Of a stretch of 64,000 bases of DNA, positions 11,591 through 26,048 are shown in pieces (the stretch's first letter is position 1; every line of letters begins with the position of its first letter). The DNA comes from Niebla homalea. Lineage: Eukaryota > Ascomycota > Lecanoromycetes > Lecanorales > Ramalinaceae. Both the position numbers and the translations under genes were made by a program. The notes under the pieces are model-generated. The model was not told the DNA's origin, made no database searches, and was given only the letters and a program-made list of their open reading frames with translations. The stretch spans positions 558,001-622,000 of the forward strand of contig JAHGAU010000003.1 in NCBI GenBank assembly GCA_019925105.1. The letters run 5' to 3'.

Positions 11591-12742
11591 ATAAGTTAAA
11601 CCACTTAACAGCTATATATTTATAAATAATAACGTAAAGCTTAATTAACTTAAAGGCGTAAAGAAAGAAAAAGCTTTATTAACTTATATTATCGCCTTAA
11701 TTAATTAATTATTTTTAATTTAAATAATAATACGCTTAACGTAAATATAAACGAGATTATATACTTTTAACGTAAAATTAATAAAGTATAAAGGATTATA
11801 TTAATAATCTTATATTTAAAGTAAAAAATAAAATATACCTTTATTACTTTTTAAATTATATAAATAGTTATTTATTAAAACCGGAAATAATTTTTATTAA
11901 TTTATTTATAAGTAATTTCTTTATATAAACGTATAATTAACGTAAAAAGGAATTAAGGATCGGTTAACTTTTAATAACGCTTAATTTTACGTAATATTTT
12001 TATTAAATTAATTATATTAATCTTAACAATTAATAAAATAACTATAATAAAGATTTACTCTTTAATTATATTTTATACTTTTTCTTAATAATTAATATTT
12101 TTTAACCTTTTAAAGTCTTTATATTATATACTTATCATACTAATAATTAAGCTTTTTTTTTTTTTTAGTTAATTTCTTTATAGTTTATTTAATACGGGTT
12201 ATTATATATAGTTTAGTATATATATAATAATATAAGAATAATATTTATTAATCATTTAATAATAAGAACGATATAAAGGATAAATATTAAATAAGTATAA
12301 AATGTAAGTATAATTAAGTATAAAGTAAAAGATTCTTGGGGTAAAATTATTAATTAATACGGATTTATAATAAATCTTAATACCGTTAAGATTAATATTT
12401 ATTTAAGCTTAATATTAAAAAAATAAATACTTTAAATTTACTTAAAAAAGCCAAATAATATAAAGTAATAAATATTATCTTGTTATTACTTAATATTTTA
12501 ATTAATAACCTTTCTATCTATCTTTTTAATAATCAAAGCTATTAAATATAATATTATTTAATCCTTATAGGGCCTATATAATATTAACCTTAATTTTAAT
12601 TAACTTTAAAAAAAGGTCTTAAAATACTTTAAAAACTTAATAATATACATAATATATATTATTTTAATAATATTAATATTTTAACTTATAACCGGATTAT
12701 TTATATTAATCTTTATAATAATTAAAATATAATTTTTTATAG
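11591..12742. other. RIP-degraded region, possibly body of the gag-like gene
   Basis: Very AT-rich. A minus-strand reading from about 12100 to 11590 could be the N-terminal part of the Gly/Asn-rich protein, but I find no diagnostic motif. The poly-T run near 12155 and the rest look non-coding. Confidence 0.35.
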
Positions 12743-13113
12743 ATTCTTAACCCCGGAATTTAACTTTAAAAATTTTAATAAATTAAGTTTAACGTATATT
12801 TTATTCCTTAATATATTTATTAAAATTCTTAATTTCTTACTCTTTTTTTCTATTATTAAGTAACTTAATGTCAGGGTACTGGAGTAGGTAGGTCCTAGTA
12901 ATGAATGAATAATAGCTATGAAGGTAGCTATCATACAGGTGGTGCACGTATGGTAGGTGTATGCGCCAAGCCCCCCCGGGAGCTAGTCCTTATAAGGTAA
13001 GTAGGCCGAGTATGGGAGCAAGGCCACTTAAAACCATAATACGATCCCCCCCTTAATAACGGCGAACTCCTATAAGTTAATTATTCTATTTATTTATCTC
13101 CGGGGTTAAGAAT
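12743..13113. repeat. 15 bp inverted boxes around LTR 1
   Basis: ATTCTTAACCCCGGA at 12743-12757 and its exact reverse complement at 13099-13113 enclose the 173 bp LTR. The same box, as CTTTAACCCCGGAG, occurs in both foldback-repeat copies (about 9302 and 10887). It may be a shared terminal or subterminal motif, or coincidence in a repeat patchwork. Confidence 0.45.
12869..13041 (-). repeat. LTR (3' by assumed orientation) of the 2.3 kb element
   Basis: 173 bp and almost unmutated in its first 140 bases (ATGAATGAATAATAGC, CCAAGCCCCCCCGGGAGC). The right end is RIP-converted (CCATAATA instead of CCATGACA). Its partner at 14996 shows the reverse pattern. Confidence 0.7.
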
Positions 13114-14995
13114 ACCGTAAATTTAACGATAACGAGGTAATATCGATTATTTTAAGGTATTATAGTAACTTATATAAAAGCTAAGTAAATTATATATTAA
13201 AAAAAATCGTATTTGTATCGGTATAAACTTAAAAAAACCGGGAAAAAATCGACGTAAATTAAATCGATTAACGTATTCTTTAACGAATAACCGGGTTATA
13301 TACTTTTTAACCGAAAAAAAGCTTAATATAAAGTAAATAGCTATTATTATTATTATTATAGTTTTTTATTAAAGAGTTAAATACCCTTAAAGTAAACTTA
13401 CTTATTAACGGGCTCTTTAAGTATTACTTTAGTTTTAAGCATTTAGGACCTTTTTAACTTTATTATATAAGAGTAATATAAAACCCTTATAGGATATACC
13501 GGTATAAATAAGTAAATATCCTGGCTTTAGATATTTAACGTATAGTTTACGACGTAAAATCTCGTTTTTAAAATAATCGGAATAAATAATTTTAAATTTA
13601 TCTTTAATAATCTCTTTAAGATCGTTATTTAATAATTTTTAAGTTAATTAAAGTAACCGGGACCAGCTTTAAAAGCTTATATTTTTAGTTTAACGTACGT
13701 TAAAACTATATTAATATAAATAATTAATAAATTAACGATATAATATAAAAGTAAAACCGTCCGTAATTTAATAATAAAGTTTTAAAGTAAAAAGCTTACG
13801 TAAAATTAAAATTTTATAAAGCTTAAAGTAACTTAAAGGTATAATTATAATTAAGAATCGGGTATAAAACTTATTAAATATTTTATTTTTCTTACCTTTC
13901 TTATTTATATTAAAGTCCGATAAATATAATTAAGTATTATATATAGAGACTTTATTATATATATTAAATATATTATCCAAATCTTTAATTATTTAACCTG
14001 GTAAAGTATATAAATTATCCGAAAATAAATTAATTTAAGCTTTAAGTAAATTAAATATATTATTTTTATAATAATCGCAGACATAATTTATTTTATCGGA
14101 CTCGTAAGTAAAGAATATATTACTTTAACGGAATTTCAAGTTAAAGTATAATTTTTAGCTATTTTATTGCTCCTTTTAACCGCGGAATAACGGTACGTCT
14201 AAGTATTTCTTATTCGCTCCTTATATAGGTGCTTAAACTCCTTATAAAGGGGTAAATTATTGGGTATAAGGAATATATAAAATAAACGATTTTTTAATTT
14301 TTAGAATTAAGACTTTAATATTTTTAATAATATACTTATCGTTATCTAAGTTATAAACGTCGCTTTTATATATTTTTTCTTCTTTAATATTATTAAGCTA
14401 TTCTTTAAACTTAATAATTTAAGTAATAAGCTTTTTATTTTAGATAATAAGTTTTTTATTATTATTTTAATGGATATCTTAAGATACCCGTAAATAAGTA
14501 AAAGTAATATTAAACTATTAATTTATTAAAGTTAATTGGGATTATAGCTTTTTATTTACTACGATAAGATTTTTAATTTATTAACGTAAATTCCCTAATA
14601 ATAAGACGATAATATCGTCCCCTTTTACGTCCGAATCGTAATTCAGGTTACTTATAGTATAGGATATAGATTAAAGTGGTAATTTTAAGTATTATAGTAT
14701 AAATATTAAGGTAGTAAAACAGGGCAGGGTAAATAAGGCAGGAGTCTCTATAGTTTCTTATTAAGCTATTTATATTTTTAATAATAACTTAATAATAATA
14801 TCGAAACATCTTAGTTAATAAAATAATATAATTTCCTTATCGGTTAAGGTAATATAGTATAAGTAAGGTAGGAGGCTTTATAGTCTTTTATTAAGCGGCT
14901 TAAACTTAATAACAGCCCGGCTAATCCTAGCGATAAAAAGCCCGGGTTCTTAATAATTACGGTAACGTTATAATCAGTACGGATAGCTATTATTA
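13042..14995 (-). pseudogene. Internal region of the 2.3 kb LTR element
   Basis: On the minus strand, from about 14270 down to 13900, a register with few stops reads hydrophilic and then mixed residues, beginning YKEFKHLYKERIRNT and passing AVKRSNKIAKNYTLT. This is plausible for a gag-type protein, but I cannot name a domain. Shorter readable pieces continue to about 13100. No RT, integrase or protease motif is visible, and the space is too small for a complete pol gene, so the element was probably non-autonomous. Confidence 0.4.
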
Positions 14996-15168
14996 TATTA
15001 GGGTACTAAAGTAAATAAGTCCTAGTAATAAATGAATAATAGCTATAAAGGTAGCTATAATACAGGTAATAGACGTATGGTAGGTATGTGCGCCAAGCCC
15101 CCCCGGGAGCTAGTCCTCATGGGGCAAGTAGGCCGAGCATGGGAGCAAGGCCACTTGGAACCATGACA
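14996..15168 (-). repeat. LTR (5' by assumed orientation) of the 2.3 kb element
   Basis: 173 bp, the same length as its partner. The start is RIP-converted (TATTAGGGTACTAAAG), while the last 100 bases are nearly unmutated (TATGTGCGCCAAGC, CTCATGGGGCAAGTAGGCC) and end CCATGACA. Confidence 0.7.
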
Positions 15169-15418
15169 CTTATTAAGTAATCCTTTATTTTAATATCCTT
15201 ATAATATTATCGTTTTAAGCCTTATAATTATAAATTATATTAAGAACCTTAAGAACCCTTTTATAAATTTCTATTTTAAAGTAAAATCCGAAAAAAATAA
15301 TTATTATATATAAAAAGCTTTAAAAGTTTAAAGCTTAAGCGCTTTTTTTTTTTTTATACGTATTAATTATTTAAAAGATAAATTTCTTATAATTAATAAT
15401 ATTATTCTTTAAAATAAT
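15169..15418. other. AT-rich spacer
   Basis: RIP-like sequence with a poly-T run near 15345; nothing recognised. Confidence 0.4.
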
Positions 15419-18272
15419 ATGTTTCGTAAATTACGTAATAAAAAGCCTGATCTATAAGTAAAACTTAAAGTAGAAGAAGAGCTTTTATAGGATTAATCTT
15501 TTACGATTAATAATATTACTCTCTGGGATAACTTATTTTATAAATTATATAATAAAAAGTTTAATTTATAAAAGAAACGTAAGGCAGAAAAAGAACTTTT
15601 ATAAAACTTAAATTTAATAAAATCGTATAATTATATTACCCAATTTTATCCTTTAAAATAATAATTAAAAAAAATAAAGTATATTAATTAAACCGCCTTA
15701 AACTATTACTTATTTAAGTTAAAAAGGATTAATAAACAGAAGAAGGTTATTCCTAAAAACCGGGCTTTATTAAAAGCGTAAACCAGGAAGAACGTTATAA
15801 ATAACCGGTATATTAATATAATTATTTTTATATTTATCGCGCTTATAATTATTAATATTCTTAATAATTAATATATTAACGTTTTTACATTAAATAACGG
15901 TTTTAAATTAAATAAAACGTAAAAATTAAAGTTAATAAAAAATAATAATAATCCTTTATAGGAGGACTTAAGTAATAATAAAGTAATAATAAGTATAAGC
16001 TTTTATTATAATATATATAAAATTAATTTAATTTTAATAAATTTAAGATTTATAACACTTTTAACATAAATAGAAATTAAGGAAACCTTCTTAAATAAGT
16101 TTAATATTAAAAAGCTTTAAGTAAATATAATTAAAATATAAAATACTTAATTATATAATTATAAAATAATTTAATTTAAAGGAATTAAACGTTTATAATG
16201 TAATTTTATTAAATTTATATAACGTAAAATATAAAAACTATAAATAAATTAGAACCCGATTTTTTAACTTTTATTTATATTTTTAAGGAGGTATGTTAAG
16301 ATTAAAATTTTATAATTATTATTATATTTAATAAATATAAGATTAATTACTTATATAAGGATTTACCGCCGTTATATAAATATTTCTTTAAGTAAGAATA
16401 AGTAGTTTAACGTAATAAAGTTACTTATATTTATAAGTTATTCTTATATAATAAGAATTATAAAAAGGATAAATAAATAATACTATTTAAACTTATATCT
16501 TAATAAGAGGATTTCAATTTTGGAAAATAGAATTAAAATTTTATAGTAAATATAATAAAAGCAAAAGAAACTTAAATATTAATTATAAATAACTTTAAGA
16601 AAAAGATTCTTATTAATTATTAACGTATTATTACGGTTATTAACGAATTAATTATAATTCTTAAAAGTAATAGTTTCTATTATAACCTTTATTAAAAAAG
16701 ATATATTTAACTTAATAAAGAATCATTAATTTAAGGAATATAATTAAATATAATATTACTTTTATAAAATTACTTTTTCTTAATTAAAAAATTTATAATT
16801 TAACTAAAAATCTAATTAAAAAGTATAACGGAATTTAACCTTTTAATTAAAGTTAAGATTAATAAAAACATTATTATAATTAATTTTAATACATTTAATA
16901 AAATTTCTTCTTACGATATTATAATAAAAATTAAATCTTTTATTATTTAATAATTTTAAAAGGTTATTAAACTTAATTTATTAATTAAAATCGAAATTTT
17001 ATAACGATATTTAAATCTTAAATAAAAGTTACTTACCTTTAAACGTTCGGATTAATTCTATATCCTTTTATATTAATATAACTTATCTTATATATATAGT
17101 AATAAGTAAGGTTATTAAAATATATATATTAATTATATATTAAAAACTTATTATAAGCTATTTTATATTAATATTTATAAATAAAATAAACTTTTATAAT
17201 TTTTTTATAACGCTTTAAAGCCTATAGAATAAAATTTATATACCTTTTTACCTTTTATTTTTCTGATTATTTCTTTAATTAATTTTATAAAGCTTAATTT
17301 TAATATTATTAATATTATAAACTTTTAAAATTAACGAATTTTATATAATATGGTATTTAACTTTCATTAATTATTAAAGCGTTAAGGATTATTAATAAAA
17401 TATACTTTTATTTTTTAATTTATAAATAATACTTCGTATTAAAACTATTTTTTAAGGGATTTTTTACGGAGTTTTATTATAACCTTTTAATATCTTAATA
17501 CTATAATTTTTAAGATATAAACTACTTTCTTTAAGGTTATTTTTATATATAAATATTAAGGAACTTAATAATATAAAGATTATAATAAAAATAAAGGATA
17601 AATTTTTATATATATAATATAAAGATTACTTTAATTTAATAAAGGAAAAATAATTCTTTAAAAATAACCTTTTAGGATAGGCTTTTAAAAATTTTTTTAT
17701 AAAGATTATATAAAGTATTTTTATTTACCTTTTAATTATAAGATATTTTTCTGGGATTTATACGCTTTTACTATATTTTAATGTCTTTTTATTTATAGGG
17801 ATTTTAAATTAAATCTTATTGTTTTCTTAAAAAAAGGTTATATAAAGGATAATTATTAATTTTATTATAAGCTTATATACTTATATTATTTTTATAATTA
17901 CTTTAATTATAATAAATAAGATATTATATTTATTAATTAGTTATTATTAAGAAGAAACATTTAATTTAATTATTATTTTACCCTATTCAAAAATTTTATT
18001 TATAATTAATTTTATTATATTATTATATCTTTTAATATATTTAATAATATAAGCTTAATTTATATAAACCCTTTAATATTAAGATTAAAACGTAAGTTTA
18101 AATATTATATATATAAAGTAATTATTAAAAACGAGTTTTTAATATAATAAAGAAATACTTTATAAGTATAAACGTATTTAACTAAATATTTAATATAAGG
18201 TATTAAAAAAAAAGCTTAACGCTTAAAAGTACTTTAAAGAAGGTATTATACGTATTAATAATAATATAGGGT
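15419..18272 (+). pseudogene. Unrecognised degraded plus-strand protein with internal repeat
   Basis: An ATG at 15419 opens a hydrophilic frame containing two copies of a 38-codon unit. F-x-K-L-x-N-K-K begins at 15422 and again at 15536, each followed about 15 residues later by E-x-E-L-L. Further readable blocks continue with stops and register changes: KLFLYNKNYKKDK near 16435, a block with FYGVLL and KIKDKFLYI around 17450-17620, and near 18180-18250 a basic segment with RLKVL..RYYT. I do not recognise the family. A large DNA-transposon protein or retroelement polyprotein would fit the 2.85 kb length. The insertion at 18284 ends it, and whether it continues into the hAT region beyond 19029 is open. 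Confidence 0.4.
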
Positions 18273-19028
18273 TACCTTATATTGTTTGATTGATTGATTG
18301 ATTTATTTATACACGAATCTAGCTACTTTTAAGTTAATTTCAGCGTTCTTTAATGCTAATAACTAGGCTACGGTTATCTTAATATTTATACTTATTTTAA
18401 ATTTATCGTTTTAATATAAAAGGGAAAAGGAAACCGTAATCGGTTAACTTAACCTTAACTTACCTTAAATATTAACTTAATTTAAATAAAAACCTCTTCC
18501 CCGTAATTATTTACCTTAATATTATAATTAAGTCTTTATATTAACCCGATTAAGATTAATAATTACTTTAAATCTTTAATTTACTATTTTCATTAAAAAT
18601 CCTTTATTTTTTGACGTTATGATTACGGTAAGGATTTAATAATAATATTAAACTTAATCGGGGGGAGGCAGCCCCGATTATATAATTTTACTTTTCTTAA
18701 TATTAAGATTTTACCTTAAGTATTTTATTATATAGCTTTTCGGATTAACCTTATTTAATTTTAACTTTAACCTTTTAACGTTAAATCTTCATAATCCCTT
18801 TTTACTGGCCTTACGTAGTAATTAAGTTTATTTAAGGTTAATTACGGATATCAATAAATCATTAAATATTTATTATTACTTTATTTATATTAATTACGTA
18901 ACTTACCGGATAAGGTTTAAGGGCTCTTAATGAAATCGTGTTTTACCCTTAAAATGTTCGATTATTCTATAGTTTATTTTCTGTACGTAAAAATGCCATT
19001 TCGCCGCGCTCGCCCCCTACCTTATGTT
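18273..19028 (-). mobile_element. 5'-truncated LINE-related insertion, about 735 bp, with target duplication
   Basis: The left end is a (GATT)n tail at 18288, as in the long LINE copies. Related 3' words follow (AATCTAGCT, GCGTTCTTTAA), but the rest diverges, so it belongs to a different subfamily. The flanks TACCTTATATT (18273-18283) and TACCTTATGTT (19018-19028) differ by one A/G and look like an 11 bp target duplication altered by RIP. The insert would be 18284-19017. The 5' end on the minus strand is unmutated and GC-rich (GGGGGCGAGCGCGGCG). A perfect short hairpin, AATCGGGG with CCCCGATT, lies at 18656-18679. It might be a non-autonomous derivative rather than a simple truncation. Confidence 0.5.
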
Positions 19029-22244
<3,216 letters not shown>

Positions 22245-22500
22245 CCGTTACTGGTGTTAGCGCCTAGCGCTCAGCAAGCGCCTAGCGCATACCAAGTATA
22301 CCAAGCACCGGCTTACTTAAGGGCTATGGCCAAGTGGCGTAGCCGTCTGAGCGGTAGCTTTTGGAATTAAAGGCTTTAAGAGTTCAGGCTTTCTATATAC
22401 GGGTATACGTAACTATAACCGGGGTTAAAGTCATTACTACCGTGGTTTAAGCTACCCTTAAGACTGGTTATTTAAGATAAGCCTACGTCCAGCCAGTTTA
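22245..22500 (+). repeat. Low-RIP segment with tRNA-like Pol III boxes (SINE candidate)
   Basis: Unmutated GC-rich patch. The word GCGCCTAGCGC occurs twice, near 22259 and 22275. Then TGGCCAAGTGG at 22327-22337 fits the A-box consensus of tRNA genes. AGTTCAGGCTT at 22381-22391 resembles a B box with two or three mismatches, some of which RIP could explain. The 54 bp spacing suits an internal Pol III promoter. I cannot fold a full tRNA cloverleaf, so a tRNA-derived SINE or a relic is more likely than a tRNA gene. Confidence 0.35.
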
Positions 22501-22599
22501 TAGTTCCTTAAGAATTAATTTACCTTTTGAATTTAAGTATTAAATCTACAGTTATACTTTACGTCTTCTCCAAACCCCTTTTAACTAGCCCCGCCAGCT
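22501..22599. other. Mixed low-RIP sequence
   Basis: A partly unmutated link between the tRNA-like segment and the GGGAY block; it contains GTCTTCTCCAAACCCC near 22563. No feature is recognised. Confidence 0.35.
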
Positions 22600-22765
22600 G
22601 TGAGCCGGCGGACCGGTCTAACAACTGGGATCTTAATATATCCCGATCTTATCCCGTCCTATCTTAAGCTAATACGGGATAGGATGGAAACGACTTTATC
22701 TTATCCCATCCCTATCCCATCCCTATCCCATGGGATATATCCCGTCCCGCTTCCCGGAGTAAATA
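22600..22765 (-). repeat. GGGAC/GGGAT-rich block, copy 2 (inverted)
   Basis: Runs of ATCCC and ATCCCGTCC units ending TCCCGCTTCCCGGAGTAAAT at about 22745-22764, the reverse complement of the start of 10966-11095. The middle carries ATCCCATCCCT units. A short open frame across it is a by-product of low RIP, not a gene. Confidence 0.6.
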
Positions 22766-22793
22766 TATTTATTATATGTAAAAGTTATTATTA

Positions 22794-22970
22794 AGACCTT
22801 TACGGGCATTAAGGCCTAAAGGGGTATAGCGGATACCCGGTACTTAACGTACACTCATATTTACTCCTTTATAGCACCTATATAGATCATTATTTATACA
22901 CTTACCACCCACTTTTACAGTGCATTTACTTATCACCAACCGGTGCATAACAGACGTTTACCTGATATAC
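22794..22970 (-). repeat. LTR-like repeat, copy 2
   Basis: Matches 9790-9950 base for base over most of its length (ACCTTTACGGGCATTAAGG, AAAGGGGTATAGCGGAT, ACACTCATATTTACTCC). Differences are mainly C/T. This copy retains the right part better (CACCAACCGGTGCATAACAG near 22935). The adjoining GGGAY block is also shared with the first patchwork, but in the opposite orientation, so the two patchworks are rearranged relative to each other. Confidence 0.6.
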
Positions 22971-23270
22971 GCGGAAGCGTTAAAAGATCCTTCGGGATTT
23001 AAAAACCTTCCGGTTAAAAATTAATTAAATATTAATAACGGCCGGTTATATGAAATATACGTTCTGTCAAATTACCCTAGCAGTTAAAAGGGAAATATCG
23101 GTCCTTTAAATTGAAAAAAAGGCGTTTATTATTTATATCAAGGCGGCAGAAAAAAAGTTTATTTAACTTAGAAAATAAATAAGTAAATTATAAGTTAATA
23201 ATAACCTAACGGTATTAATATTCAATAGTTAAATCGGCTTAATATAAAGGGGCCGGGCTTTTTATAAAAG
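22971..23270. other. Moderately AT-rich region without recognised gene
   Basis: Less mutated than average, with words such as GATCCTTCGGGATT (an inverted CCTTCGGG hairpin near 22990). No coding family or repeat match is seen. Confidence 0.35.
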
Positions 23271-23495
23271 TTGACTCCGTCGGGGAATTTTTCCTTATTT
23301 CCCGACCTTATATTTAAGGTGGAAAAAGGGAATTTTAAGCTTATAATATCCGGTAGCCTAAAAAATAAAAAGGAGGGAAAAAATACGGGCTTTAACCTAT
23401 TTAAAGAAAAGGAAGAAGAAATTATGCCCTCCTTAATAATGCCGTTAAAAGGGTTGGCCTTAACTTCTAAGAATAATACCTTAAAATTAAATTAA
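23271..23495 (+). pseudogene. Open 74-codon frame, unknown
   Basis: A stop-free frame that begins at TTG, not ATG, and encodes a lysine- and leucine-rich peptide (FSLFPDLIFKVEKGNFKL, then NKKEGKNTGFNLFKEKEEE). It lies in a patch with more G than usual. An open frame this long is unusual in this AT-rich DNA, but I recognise no domain and see no ribosomal or promoter context. It is most likely a fragment of an element's coding region. Confidence 0.25.
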
Positions 23496-24860
23496 GGAAT
23501 TTCTCAAATAAATAATATTAAGGTAATACTTTTAATTAAGAGTTAAAAAAACAAAGAAGCAATATAATACCTTTATATTTAATTTAAATACCGTTAACTT
23601 ATATATAAAAGAAAGTAAAGAAAAAGAAAGTAATTTACGTTAATGTAAAGTTATAAATTATTCTTTTATTTTTATATATTAATATTATTAAAGTTTAACG
23701 TTAAACGTTAACCGCTTATAATTTATATATTATTAAAAAACAATATAACGGATAATATTATTAAAGTTACCGGTACGTTAACGTAAACTTAATAAATATA
23801 TGTGTTAATCTTTTATTACCTTAATAACTTTACTTAATAGCTTTATTTATTTAATATCCTTTATTTAATAGGACGTTAAGTACTTATAATTTAATGTTTA
23901 CGCTTGTTCGCCTTTGAATATTATTATAATTATTATTAAAATTATTTTTATTAATTATAATATTATAATAATGCTAATCGTTATTATAATACCGGCTTAT
24001 CCGCGCGGATAATATCCATAATAAGTAAAGTTATTAACTAAAGTTTAGACTTTAATAATCTTACGGAAGGATAACGTATAAAGGCTAAATACCTATAATA
24101 TTAATTATATATATAATTTCCGGCGTCGCGATATTATAACCTTATTTACGTTTCCTTTTACTTTATGTTATCTTATTATATTATTCCCGTAATTCCTAAG
24201 AGTATTTTAAGTTTATTTTTAATACTTGTTAATTATATTTAAGGCCTTAATTATTTTATTTAATTTAATATTAAATACCCTTTTTCCTTTTAACCTTATT
24301 AATAATTTCTTTAATTACTTATTCCTCTTTATTATTAATTAATTCGGGTATTTATATTATAATTTCCGCCGTTTAATCGTTAATATAAATATAATAAGGC
24401 TTTAAAAAAGAAATATGGATAATAAGGTAAATTCAACAGGTAATAAAAAGGAATAAGTAATACGTTTATATTCTAATTTTATTTTGAATTTTAAAGGGTC
24501 TTATAAATCAAAACGTAAGCTTCTTACTTAATTGCTTTAATTTAAGGTTTTAATATTTAGTATTATTAAACTATTAACGTTATATGATTTTAATTTATAT
24601 TTCTTATTATATATCTTTTAAGTTAATTTAATAATACGGCGTTATTAATCCGTTAATATTAATTATATTTTATATAATATTTTAACTTTATTTTTTATTA
24701 TAGGTATCTTCTTTTTTATAAGTTTATCTTTAAGTTTGAAATAAATATTTACGTTATACTTATATATTATTATAAAGGGGCTATAATTTAGAATTAAGTA
24801 TTTTAAGTTTATATAAGTAAATTCAATTAAAGGAAATAATCCTACTTAATTTACTTACTT
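23496..24860. other. RIP-degraded region, nothing recognised
   Basis: Uniformly AT-rich with frequent stops in all frames. I found no motif of RT, integrase or transposase, and no match to other repeats in the window. Confidence 0.4.
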
Positions 24861-24975
24861 AAAGCTAATAAAGGTCTGGAAAGGGGGAGAGCATGGAAGA
24901 TACCAAACTTGCGGATAGGCGTATAGAGGAATGGAAACATTAAAAGGGCTAATTAAGGGTGGAATCGATTTATAT
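24861..24975 (+). repeat. Short low-RIP island
   Basis: About 100 bp rich in G and with intact TG and CA (GGTCTGGAAAGGGGGAGAGC, then ACCAAACTTGCGG), set in degraded DNA on both sides. A 16-codon ATG frame starts near 24893. It is too short to be a convincing gene and is more likely a small insertion or exon relic that RIP missed. Confidence 0.35.
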
Positions 24976-26048
24976 ATACTTTAAAAAGAAGGGTTATAAC
25001 GGATTTATATAATAAGCAATTTATATTTTATTAACTTATATAAGGGCTGCGGCTTATCTTTAATTATATTTTATTGCTTTATATTATTTTATTACTTTTA
25101 TTCTTTTATTACTTTTTATTTTTTTAATGGTCCTAAAAAGGCTTTTATTTACTCATATATATTAAAGAATTCAGTTTAATTATACGATTTAATCGTAAAT
25201 AACTTATTATACCTTTTCCTCAATTAACGGTAATAAAAACTACGAAGATATTATAGAAAGTTAACCTTTATTATTACTATATTATATATATATAATGAAA
25301 GTAATGAAGTATAAATTCATTTATATTTATAGAATATTTTTAATTACTATTTACTTATTAAATAAATATTAAAATTAAAAAAAATAAAAGCATTTAAGTA
25401 ATCCCCTTTTAAGCACTCTTATTCGGATATTCTTATTACCACCCTTAATTAATATAGGAACCTTATTCATACGTATTAACAAAGTATTATTAATATTTAT
25501 TAATTAATTATTAACTTTTAAAAATTAAGAAATAAAGAAAAACGATAGCTTTTTTAAAACGCTTTAATTATAAAAAAACAGTAATATTTTTTATATTAAT
25601 AATAAGCCTAAATCCTAATTAAAAAATAATTGTATATATTACCGGATATTCTAAATTATCATTAAGGAAATTACGACCTATATATTAATATAAATTGCTT
25701 TCTTAAAATAAAAGAAATTAAAGTAATTAAAGAAAAAAATTTTAAAAAAATTTATTATTTTAAATAATATTAAATTATTATTTAATAATTAATAACCGTA
25801 ATAACCGAAATATAAGACTTATTAAGTTAATATAAATAATTGAACCCGATTAAATTATAAGTTGTATTAAATTATCTTAAATAATTAAATTATAAGTTTT
25901 ATAGAATAATTTTAGATAACCGATTTATTTATTAATAGTAAAATTCTTTAATTTAATTTAAAATATTATATATATTCCTTGGAAACGTAAAGTTAATTTT
26001 AAAGACTATTTTATACCGGATAAATAATCTTTTAAGACTTATAAATAA
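24976..26048. other. RIP-degraded region, nothing recognised
   Basis: Very AT-rich, with poly-purine stretches near 25500-25750. No diagnostic motif is seen. Confidence 0.4.

Larger units (their letters stand above)
12869..15168 (-). mobile_element. Short LTR retroelement (2.3 kb) with 173 bp LTRs
   Basis: Two direct repeats of 173 bp each, 12869-13041 and 14996-15168, bound 1,954 bp of internal sequence. The LTR starts TGTCAGGGTACTGGAG and, in the less mutated copy, ends CCATGACA, a perfect TGTCA/TGACA terminal inversion. Orientation is taken as minus. Next to LTR 1 the minus strand has a purine run (AAGGGGGGGA, 13045-13054) placed like a polypurine tract, and the other side reads TAATAGC, which could be a mutated TGGTAGC primer-binding site. 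Flanks are CTTAA and CTTAT, a weak 4/5 target duplication. At 2.3 kb it is too short for a full gag-pol element. Confidence 0.7.

Noticed and set aside
12737..12934. 65-codon minus-strand frame
   Set aside because: It crosses the boundary of the 173 bp LTR at 12869, so it cannot be an old gene.
22600..22794. 64-codon plus-strand frame
   Set aside because: It is a translation of the ATCCC-rich block and of its junction; the repeat nature explains the openness.
24893..24943. Small ATG frame of 16 codons in a low-RIP island
   Set aside because: Too short, no homology recognised, no supporting context.
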